Origin: Chelativorans petroleitrophicus
Lineage (GTDB): Bacteria > Pseudomonadota > Alphaproteobacteria > Rhizobiales > Rhizobiaceae
Direction of reading: 5' to 3'
Length of the DNA: 64,000 bases
Assembly (NCBI RefSeq): GCF_025398195.1
Contig: NZ_JAODNV010000005.1
Span: forward strand, 124,001 to 188,000
Below are positions 57,146 through 64,000 of the stretch, piece after piece. The position numbers and the translations under genes are program-made. The notes below the pieces were generated by a model. That model worked only from the letters and a program-made list of their open reading frames with translations, was not told the origin of the DNA and searched no databases. The number at the start of each line of letters is the position of its first letter. Position 1 is the stretch's first letter.

Positions 57146-59599
57146 ATGTTACGTCTGCTAGGTTATTTCTTCGGCATCGGAGTGGTCTTCGCCCTGGTCG
57201 CGGCGGCGGGGGTCGCCATCTATATCGGTGGCCTCACGAAGGACCTGCCCGACTATGAGGTGCTGGCCAGATACGAGCCGCCGGTAACCACGCGCGTTCA
57301 TGCCTCCGACGGCTCGCTGATGGCGGAATTCGCGCGCGAGCGGCGGCTCTATTTGCCGATTCAGGCCATTCCCGATCGCGTCAAGGCCGCGTTCCTCTCC
57401 GCCGAGGACAAGAATTTCTACAGCCATCCCGGCATCGACGCTCTGGGGCTGGTGCGTGCGGTGGTCACCAACCTGCAGAATCTTGGTTCGGGCCGCCGCC
57501 TTGTGGGTGCGTCGACCATCACCCAGCAGGTTGCAAAGAACTTCCTGCTTACCTCGGACCAGACCATCCAGCGCAAGATCAAGGAGATGATCCTGGCCTT
57601 CCGCATTGAGCAGGCCTATTCGAAAGACCGGATCCTTGAGCTCTACCTCAACGAGATTTTCTTCGGGCTTGGCTCTTACGGCGTGGCGAGCGCCGCGCTC
57701 TCCTATTTCAACAAGCCTGTCCAGGATTTGACGATCGCGGAGGCGGCCTATCTCGCAGCACTGCCCAAGGGGCCGTCCAACTACCATCCCTTCCGCCATA
57801 CCGACCGTGCGATCGAGCGGCGCAACTGGGTCATCGACCAGATGCACGCCAATGGCTACATTACCGCCGAGGAGGCGGAAAAGGCCAAGGCCACGGATCT
57901 GAACGTCAATCCGCGGCCGCGCGGCAGTTATCTCTTCGCCGCCGACTATTTCACCGAGGAGGTGCGGCGCGAGATCATCGCGCGCTATGGCGAGGATGCC
58001 CTCTATGAGGGCGGCCTCTATGTGCGCACCACGCTCGACCCGAAACTGCAGCTTTACGCGCGCAGTGCGCTCCAGGACGGGCTTATTCGCTACGACACGC
58101 TGCGCGGCTTCCGCGGCCCGGTCGACAGGATCGACGTTTCGGGCGACTGGGGCGCTCCGCTCGGCGATATCGAGGCTTTGAGCGACGTCCCCGAATGGCG
58201 TCTGGCGGTCGTGCTCGAAGCCGACAGCAAGTCCGTCCGCATCGGCCTGCAGCCTAAGCGGGAGGTGTCCGGCGCGCTCTCGGAAGAGCGTGAGACCGGC
58301 ACGATCGCGCTTGAGGATATGAAATGGGCCCTGCGCCACGTGGTGGACGGCCATACGGTCAAGGCTAATTCCCCCGCCGAAGTGCTCAAACCCGGCGACG
58401 TTGTCTATGTACAGCGCAAGGAAGAGGGCGGAGGTGAGTGGATTCTGCGCCAGGTGCCTGAAATCGGAGGCGCGCTTGTGGCCATGGACCCCCATACCGG
58501 CCGCGTCCTTGCGATGGTCGGCGGCTTCTCCTATGCCGCATCGCAGTTTAACCGCGCCACCCAAGCCTATCGCCAGCCGGGCTCCTCCTTCAAGCCGATC
58601 GTCTACGCGGCGGCGCTGGACAATGGCTACACGCCCGCTTCCGTGGTGCTGGACGCTCCTATCACTATCCAGATCGGCAATCAGGTCTGGGAGCCCAAGA
58701 ACTATGGTGGTGGTTTCGCCGGCCCGTCCACGCTTAGGATGGGCATCGAGCGTTCGCGCAATCTGATGACGGTACGGCTCGCCAAGGATATGGGCATGGA
58801 TCTGGTGGCCGAATATGCCGAGCGATTCGGCGTCTATGACGACATGCCCGAGCATCTGGCCATGTCGCTCGGCTCCGGCGAGACTACCGTGATGCGCATG
58901 GTTACCGCCTATGCGATCATGGCCAATGGCGGCAAGGCGTTCACTCCGACGCTGATCGACCGCATACAGGACCGCTACGGCAAGACCGTCTACAAGCACG
59001 ACACGCGCGAGTGCATCGGCTGCACGGCGGAGGTATGGAACGGCCAGAGCGAGCCCGAGATCGTGGATGACCGCGAGCAGGTGCTCGACCCCATGACGGC
59101 TTACCAGATCACCTCCATGATGCAGGGTGTCGTCACCCGCGGCACGGCGACGATGATTTCCGAGCTCGGCCGGCCGATCGCCGGCAAGACCGGTACCACC
59201 AATGACGAGAAGGATGCCTGGTTCATCGGCTATACGCCTGATCTCGTGGTCGGTGTCTTCATGGGTTACGATCAGCCGCGCCCGATGGGTAAGGGTTCGA
59301 CGGGCGGCGGGCTCGCGGCGCCGATCTTCAAGGACTTCATGGAGGACGCGCTGAAGGACATGCGCCCGGTAGAGTTCCAGATGCCGGAAGGCATGCGTCT
59401 TGTCGCTATCGATCGGCAGACGGGCATGCACGCCGAGCCCGGCCAGCCCGGCGTCATCATGGAGGCATTCAAGCCTGGCACCGGGCCTGCGGACAGCTAT
59501 TGGGTGATCGGCATGGAGGAACTGGACAGCGAGCGGGCGAACACCATCTCGCCCCAGGCCAATCGCGCGATCACCTCAGGCGCAGGCGGCCTGTTCTAG
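57146..59599 (+). CDS. mrcA: penicillin-binding protein 1A
   Basis: A bifunctional peptidoglycan synthase, 817 residues, anchored by an N-terminal helix (residues about 5-29). The glycosyltransferase domain carries the catalytic Glu E87 in SAEDKNFYSHPG and the GASTITQQVAKN motif. The transpeptidase has S480-S-F-K483 (SxxK), SRN in SRNLMTVRLAK and KTGTT at 681-685. An OB/PCB domain lies between. The ATG at 57146 follows GGAG. Located between the amidase and prfB, as in many relatives. Confidence 0.96.
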   Translation: MLRLLGYFFGIGVVFALVAAAGVAIYIGGLTKDLPDYEVLARYEPPVTTRVHASDGSLMAEFARERRLYLPIQAIPDRVKAAFLSAEDKNFYSHPGIDALGLVRAVVTNLQNLGSGRRLVGASTITQQVAKNFLLTSDQTIQRKIKEMILAFRIEQAYSKDRILELYLNEIFFGLGSYGVASAALSYFNKPVQDLTIAEAAYLAALPKGPSNYHPFRHTDRAIERRNWVIDQMHANGYITAEEAEKAKATDLNVNPRPRGSYLFAADYFTEEVRREIIARYGEDALYEGGLYVRTTLDPKLQLYARSALQDGLIRYDTLRGFRGPVDRIDVSGDWGAPLGDIEALSDVPEWRLAVVLEADSKSVRIGLQPKREVSGALSEERETGTIALEDMKWALRHVVDGHTVKANSPAEVLKPGDVVYVQRKEEGGGEWILRQVPEIGGALVAMDPHTGRVLAMVGGFSYAASQFNRATQAYRQPGSSFKPIVYAAALDNGYTPASVVLDAPITIQIGNQVWEPKNYGGGFAGPSTLRMGIERSRNLMTVRLAKDMGMDLVAEYAERFGVYDDMPEHLAMSLGSGETTVMRMVTAYAIMANGGKAFTPTLIDRIQDRYGKTVYKHDTRECIGCTAEVWNGQSEPEIVDDREQVLDPMTAYQITSMMQGVVTRGTATMISELGRPIAGKTGTTNDEKDAWFIGYTPDLVVGVFMGYDQPRPMGKGSTGGGLAAPIFKDFMEDALKDMRPVEFQMPEGMRLVAIDRQTGMHAEPGQPGVIMEAFKPGTGPADSYWVIGMEELDSERANTISPQANRAITSGAGGLF

Positions 59600-59725
59600 G
59601 CAAATTGCCGTTACAGAGTCCTTCGCAGCCTATTGCTTTTGCAAAGCGGTCGCCTGTCCTTTACAGGCGGCCGTTCCGTTCATAAGTTCCGCCCGACTTT
59701 GATCCCTATCCGAAAGAAGGATGCC

Positions 59726-60857
59726 ATGCGCACTGAAACGGCAACGCTGGTCGACGAAATCAGGCAGGCCATAAGCCTGCTGAGGAGGTATCTTTGACTG
59801 GGACGAGGCAGTAAAACGGCTCGAGTACCTCAACGCGCGCGCCGAGGACGGCAAACTGTGGGACAACCCGCAGGAAGCGCAGAAGCTGATGCGGGAGCGC
59901 CAGACGCTCGAGGAAAATATCAATACGGTCAACGGGTTCTCTCAGGCTCTTGATGATAACATTGAGCTGATCGCGCTCGGCGAGGAGGAAGGGGACGAAC
60001 AGATCGTAGAGGAGGCGGAGGCGGCAATCCGTTCCTTGCGCGGTGAGATCGCCTCGCGCCAAGTGGAACTGCTGCTGTCGGGAGAGGCGGACGCCAACGA
60101 TACCTATCTCGAAATCCACGCCGGCGCGGGCGGCACCGAGAGCCAGGATTGGGCGCAGATGCTACTGCGCATGTACACGCGCTGGGCGGAACGGCGGAAG
60201 ATGAAGGTCGAGGTGCTGGAGATACACGACGGTGATGAGGCCGGCATCAAATCGGCCACCATCCTGATCAAGGGCCACAATGCCTATGGATGGCTCAAGA
60301 CCGAATCGGGCGTGCATCGCCTCGTGCGCATCTCGCCCTTCGACAGCAATGCGCGCCGCCACACCTCTTTCGCCAGCGTGTGGGTCTATCCGGTGATCGA
60401 CGATTCGATCGAAATCGAGATTCCCGAATCGGACGTTCGCATCGACACCTACCGCTCTTCCGGGGCGGGCGGGCAGCACGTCAACACCACCGATTCGGCC
60501 GTGCGCATCACCCATCTGCCGACCGGGATCGCGGTTTCCTGCCAGCAGGAGCGGTCGCAGCACAAGAACCGGGCCAAGGCCTGGGAGATGCTGCGCGCGC
60601 GCCTTTACGAACTGGAGTTGAAGCGGCGCGAAGAAGAGGCGAACGCAACCGAAGCCGCCAAGAGCGACATCGGCTGGGGCCACCAGATCCGCTCCTACGT
60701 GCTACAGCCCTATCAGATGGTGAAGGATCTGCGCACGGGCGTTGAAAGCCCCAGCCCTCAGGACGTACTCGATGGCGATCTGGACGAGTTTATGAAGGCT
60801 TCGCTGTCGCAGAGGATCAGCGGCGGTGCCGCCGCGCCGGTCGAGGATATCGAATGA
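59726..60857 (+). CDS. prfB: peptide chain release factor 2, with programmed +1 frameshift
   Basis: RF2 recognises UGA and UAA stops. The 376-residue product is read in two frames: 23 codons from the ATG at 59726 (AAGAAGG upstream) to CTT, then an in-frame TGA at 59795-59797, then the rest in the +1 frame from GAC (59796) to 60857. This is the classic autoregulatory frameshift, and it explains the apparent break. The +1 frame contains SPF ([11 protein letters not shown]), the RF2 codon-recognition motif, and GGQ ([10 protein letters not shown]), which triggers peptide release. Confidence 0.96.
59783..59798 (+). other. prfB programmed frameshift site
   Basis: AGGAGG (59783-59788) as internal Shine-Dalgarno-like element, TAT, slippery CTT, TGA and C. 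The spacing equals that of other bacterial prfB sites. Confidence 0.95.
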
Positions 60858-61007
60858 GCGCGGCGTCGTGACATGGCCCGAAACCATAATTGTATTTTGG
60901 CCGCTGCCGGTATGGCGCTAGGGCACTATTATAGGTTCGCTGCCCTGCGCCTCTGAAGGCGGCGGGCATCTGGTTGTGGGATCACTGCAAGACGGGAGTG
61001 GGGACGG

Positions 61008-62831
61008 ATGTGCGGTATTGTCGGCATTGTCGGGCACTCGCCGGTGGCGCCGCTCATCGTGGATGCGCTCAAGCGGCTCGAATATCGCGGTTATGACTCG
61101 GCGGGCGTGGCCACGATCGAGCACGGCAAGCTCGCCCGCCGGCGGGCGGAAGGCAAGCTTGTCAACCTGGAACGGCGGCTTGCCGAAGAGCCGCTCGGCG
61201 GCTTCATCGGCATTGGCCACACGCGCTGGGCAACGCACGGCGTTCCCAATGAGGTGAATGCGCATCCGCATTTTTCCGAGGATGTCGCGATCGTCCACAA
61301 CGGCATCATTGAGAATTTCTCCGAGCTGCGCTCGGAACTTGTGGCGGAAGGATTCGTCTTCGCATCGCAAACGGACACGGAGGTGGTCGCTCACCTCGTC
61401 TCGCGCGCCTTGCGCGGCGGAGCCTCTCCTCAGGAAGCGGCCTTTTCGGCGCTGAAGCGTCTCAAGGGTGCATTCGCGCTCGCTATCCTGTTCCGCGGCG
61501 ACGAAGACCTCATCATTGGCGCACGCAGCGGCCCGCCGCTTGCCGTCGGCCATGGCGAAGGCGAAATGTTCCTCGGCTCCGATGCGATAGCGCTCGCCCC
61601 TTTTACCGATGCGATCACCTATCTGGAGGACGGCGACTGGGTGGTCGTGCGGCGCAGCGGCATGCAGATCTTCGACATGGAAGGCCGGCCAGTGGAGCGC
61701 CCCCGCCAGCAGTCCGTCGGAACGAGCTTCCTTGTCGACAAGGGCAATCATCGGCACTTCATGGAAAAGGAGATCCATGAGCAGCCGGAGGTGATTTCGC
61801 ACACGCTCGCCAATTATCTCGACTTTGCTGAAGGTGGCGTGAGAGCCTTCGAAATGCCGTTCGATTTCGGAAAGATCGACCGGCTTGCTGTCTCGGCGTG
61901 TGGAACCGCCTATCTTGCGGGTCTCATCGGAAAATACTGGCTGGAGCGTTATGCGCGGCTGCCGGTGGACATAGACATCGCTTCGGAGTTCCGCTACCGC
62001 GAGATGCCGCTTTCGAAATCGAGCGCGGCACTCTTTGTCTCTCAGTCCGGCGAGACGGCGGACACGCTCGCTTCGCTACGTTATTGCCGAGCCCAGGGAG
62101 TGCCGATCGCTTCCATCGTGAATGTGCGGGATTCGACCATCGCGCGCGAGAGCGACGGCATCTTCCCCACGCTTGCGGGACCGGAGATCGGTGTGGCCTC
62201 CACCAAGGCCTTCACCTGCCAGCTTGCGATCTTCGCCGCCCTTGCGGCGCGCGCCGGCCTCCAGCGCGGCACGCTTTCCGACGAGGAGGCGCGCAGGATG
62301 GTCCGTGCGCTTTCGGAAGCGCCGCGCTATGCCGCCCAGGCCTTGCGGCTGGAAGGGCACATCGAGAAGATCGCGCGCGAGCTGTCCCAGGTCCGCCACG
62401 TGCTCTATCTCGGGCGCGACACTAGCTATCCGCTCGCCATGGAAGGGGCGCTGAAGCTCAAGGAGATCTCCTACATCCACGCCGAAGGCTATGCGGCCGG
62501 CGAACTCAAGCACGGGCCGATCGCGCTGATCGATGAGAGCATGCCGGTCATCGTGATCGCACCGACCGACCGCATTTTTGAAAAGACCGTCTCCAACATG
62601 CAGGAAGTGGCGGCGAGGGGAGGGCGCATCATCCTGATTACAGACGAAGCGGGTGCCGCGCGTGCGTCGCTCGACAAGTTTGAGACGATCGTCATGCCCA
62701 CCATGCCGGAATTCATCGCCCCGATCGTCTATGCGCTTCCGGTACAGATGCTGGCCTATCACACGGCCGTCGCGATGGGCACGGATGTCGACCAGCCGCG
62801 CAATCTCGCGAAGTCCGTGACCGTCGAATAG
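61008..62831 (+). CDS. glmS: glutamine--fructose-6-phosphate aminotransferase (isomerising)
   Basis: Makes glucosamine-6-phosphate, the first step towards UDP-GlcNAc for peptidoglycan and lipid A. The 607-residue protein starts MCGIVGIVGH, with Cys2 exposed by Met removal as the glutaminase nucleophile, followed by the GlnAT class II domain (YRGYDSAGVA, HTRWATHG) and two SIS domains (SACGTAYLAGLIGKYW, SQSGETADTLA). The C-terminus AKSVTVE closes the active site. The ATG at 61008 has GGGGA upstream. In many relatives it follows glmU; here it follows prfB by 150 bases. Confidence 0.97.
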   Translation: MCGIVGIVGHSPVAPLIVDALKRLEYRGYDSAGVATIEHGKLARRRAEGKLVNLERRLAEEPLGGFIGIGHTRWATHGVPNEVNAHPHFSEDVAIVHNGIIENFSELRSELVAEGFVFASQTDTEVVAHLVSRALRGGASPQEAAFSALKRLKGAFALAILFRGDEDLIIGARSGPPLAVGHGEGEMFLGSDAIALAPFTDAITYLEDGDWVVVRRSGMQIFDMEGRPVERPRQQSVGTSFLVDKGNHRHFMEKEIHEQPEVISHTLANYLDFAEGGVRAFEMPFDFGKIDRLAVSACGTAYLAGLIGKYWLERYARLPVDIDIASEFRYREMPLSKSSAALFVSQSGETADTLASLRYCRAQGVPIASIVNVRDSTIARESDGIFPTLAGPEIGVASTKAFTCQLAIFAALAARAGLQRGTLSDEEARRMVRALSEAPRYAAQALRLEGHIEKIARELSQVRHVLYLGRDTSYPLAMEGALKLKEISYIHAEGYAAGELKHGPIALIDESMPVIVIAPTDRIFEKTVSNMQEVAARGGRIILITDEAGAARASLDKFETIVMPTMPEFIAPIVYALPVQMLAYHTAVAMGTDVDQPRNLAKSVTVE

Positions 62832-62973
62832 ACCCACTGGAGCATGGTGGCCTCGGCGGGCTTGCACCTGCCGCGGGCATCAACGCATGGCTGGACGGCC
62901 GGAACTGTCTTGGCTAAAGTCCCGGGCGTGCCGCAGCCGTGTTTTCCCGCATTGTCCGAGGTGCCTTCCGTTG

Positions 62974-63675
62974 ATGACCCGTCTGCGCAATTATTTTTTG
63001 ACGGGCTTCATCGTGACCGCGCCGCTGGCGATCACGATCTACATCGTCTGGTCCTTCATCGGCTGGGTCGATTCTTGGGTGAAGCCCTACATTCCGGCCC
63101 GCTACAACCCGGACAATTATCTGCCTTTCGCGGTGCCGGGATTCGGCCTCATCGTCGCCTGCGTTCTCATCACGCTGGTAGGGTTCCTGACAGCAAGCTT
63201 CGTCGGCCGGACGATCATCCACTACGGCGAGTATCTGCTCGACCGCATGCCGCTCATCAGAACCGTCTACAAGACGCTGAAACAGATCCTGGAGATGATC
63301 TTTTCGGAGCGGTCGGAGACCTTCAAGAAGGTGGGTCTGGTCGAGTTTCCGCACCGGGGTGTGTGGGCCATCGTCTTCATCGCGGCTGAGGCGCGCGGCG
63401 AAATTCAGCAGTCGATTGGCAGCGAGGAAGACCCGATGATCGCGGTCTTCATGCCGACTACGCCCAATCCGACCACCGGCTTTCTCATGTATGTGCGCAA
63501 GAGCGAGGTGATCGAGCTTTCGATGTCGATTGAGGACGGGGCCAAACTCCTCATCTCCGCCGGCCTCATATCGCCTGAATACCAGCAGACCACCCAGGCG
63601 CTTGCCGAGGAATTTCTTGGAAAGAGGCACAAGCCGAACGGGCCGCACGAGGCGGGCGATAAGCCGCAAGCTTAG
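62974..63675 (+). CDS. DUF502 membrane protein
   Basis: A 233-residue protein with two N-terminal membrane helices (about residues 9-30: FIVTAPLAITIYIVWSFIGW, and 55-78: FGLIVACVLITLVGFLTASF) and a soluble C-terminal domain (LMYVRKSEVIELSMSIEDGA). This matches the DUF502 family, found in many bacteria and plants (COV1/LCV) without a known function in bacteria. The ATG at 62974 is preferred over the upstream open frame to 62887. It converges on recG with 33 bases between stops. Confidence 0.9.
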   Translation: MTRLRNYFLTGFIVTAPLAITIYIVWSFIGWVDSWVKPYIPARYNPDNYLPFAVPGFGLIVACVLITLVGFLTASFVGRTIIHYGEYLLDRMPLIRTVYKTLKQILEMIFSERSETFKKVGLVEFPHRGVWAIVFIAAEARGEIQQSIGSEEDPMIAVFMPTTPNPTTGFLMYVRKSEVIELSMSIEDGAKLLISAGLISPEYQQTTQALAEEFLGKRHKPNGPHEAGDKPQA

Positions 63676-63708
63676 TCGCGTCTCAGTGACAGCTATGGGT
63701 TGCGGTCG

Positions 63709-64000
63709 TCAGCCCGCGCGCAGGAGGCGAACCGCCTCGTCCTTGCCGAAGAGATAAAGCAGTATCCTGAGCGCCTGTCCGCGCTCCGAGGTAAGCTCGG
63801 GATCGCGCGCGAGTACCAGGCGCGCATCGTCGCGCGCGGCGGCCAGCAGATCGCCGTGGAACTCCAGCCGCGCCACCTGGAAGCCCGGCGTGCCGGACTG
63901 TCGTGTACCAAGCAGATCGCCCTCTCCGCGCAGCTTCAGATCCTCCTCGGCAATCAGGAAGCCATCCTCCGTCTCGCGCAGGATGGAGAGCCGTCGCTTG
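63709..64000 (-). CDS. recG: ATP-dependent DNA helicase RecG, C-terminal end (start outside window)
   Basis: About 96 residues of the C-terminus are visible, read from the right edge: RLSILRETEDGFLIAEEDLK, then LRGEGDLLGTRQSGTPGFQV and a final LLYLFGKDEAVRLLRAG before the TGA at 63709-63711. The LRGxGDLLGTRQSG block is the RecG signature near the end of its helicase domain. RecG reverses stalled forks and unwinds Holliday junctions. The beginning of the gene lies beyond base 64000. Confidence 0.92.
   Translation of the reverse strand, partial: KRRLSILRETEDGFLIAEEDLKLRGEGDLLGTRQSGTPGFQVARLEFHGDLLAAARDDARLVLARDPELTSERGQALRILLYLFGKDEAVRLLRAG

Noticed and set aside
57158-59431. 757-codon open frame antisense to the PBP1A gene
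   Set aside because: Antisense shadow. The composition is rich in His, Arg and Asp without recognisable motifs, while the plus strand has all PBP1A catalytic motifs.
59651-59669. CGCCTGT/ACAGGCG hairpin after PBP1A as a terminator
   Set aside because: There is no T tract after the stem and it sits close to prfB, which is usually co-transcribed, so termination is not supported.
59795-59797. In-frame TGA in prfB taken as a frameshift mutation
   Set aside because: It is the programmed RF2 frameshift site with its Shine-Dalgarno-like element and CTT-TGA-C context.

Overview
The window looks like a core chromosomal segment of a high-GC alphaproteobacterium in the Hyphomicrobiales (Rhizobiales), most likely near Mesorhizobium, Chelativorans or Nitratireductor (Phyllobacteriaceae). 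The signs are direct-repeat GAAC-N7-GAAC (GTTC-N7-GTTC) LexA boxes, a fused SecDF, NADP isocitrate dehydrogenase, single-chain glycine dehydrogenase behind a tandem glycine riboswitch, the order rne - amidase - PBP1A - prfB, and a DUF1127 gene followed by CCUCCUCCC hairpin RNAs. The family placement is inference from gene content. No phage, IS element, CRISPR array or integron was seen.

Layout. 1-4.8 kb: end of lpxB, DUF72, a tandem universal stress protein, a CinA-type MoCF protein and wrbA. 4.9-9.8 kb: tRNA-Leu(TAA), a small unknown gene, an orphan tadE-tadG pair, and parE under a probable LexA box. 10-15.1 kb: the gcvTHP operon with its riboswitch, then an XRE regulator. 15.2-18.5 kb: DUF188, a frameshifted methionine-synthase-like gene, the remains of an alpha/beta hydrolase and glutathione-dependent formaldehyde dehydrogenase. 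18.7-25 kb: dnaE, then a radical-SAM / UdgX-DUF4130 DNA-repair pair behind a promoter overlapped by a LexA box; the second gene carries a one-base frameshift. 25-31 kb: MerR regulator, membrane enzymes, aldo/keto reductase, OmpA-like lipoprotein, psuK-psuG, and recA with its SOS box. 32-42 kb: alaS, icd-GST, an rRNA/tRNA methyltransferase, murI, a secreted unknown protein, a MATE exporter and a DUF815 ATPase. 42-48.6 kb: yajC-secDF followed by homologues of two mitochondrial complex I assembly factors and a DUF4153 membrane protein. 48.6-52.3 kb: trmFO, a cluster of three anti-Shine-Dalgarno-like hairpin RNAs downstream of a DUF1127 micro-gene, tRNA-Leu(TAG) and trigger factor. 52.5-64 kb: RNase E, amidase, PBP1A, prfB with its programmed frameshift, glmS, DUF502 and the end of recG.

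How the parts fit. Three loci (parE, the radical SAM/UdgX pair, recA) carry the same direct repeat in the same orientation to their genes, so the window holds a good part of an SOS regulon. Cell-envelope synthesis recurs (lpxB, murI, amidase, PBP1A, glmS). The best candidates for under-described biology are the DUF1127-linked triple hairpin RNA cluster, the LexA-controlled radical SAM/UdgX operon, and the linkage of SecDF to complex I assembly-factor homologues.

Limits: everything here was read by eye. Family names rest on motif recognition, not searches. Starts were chosen from ribosome binding sites and known family N-termini. Single-base frameshifts may be sequencing errors.
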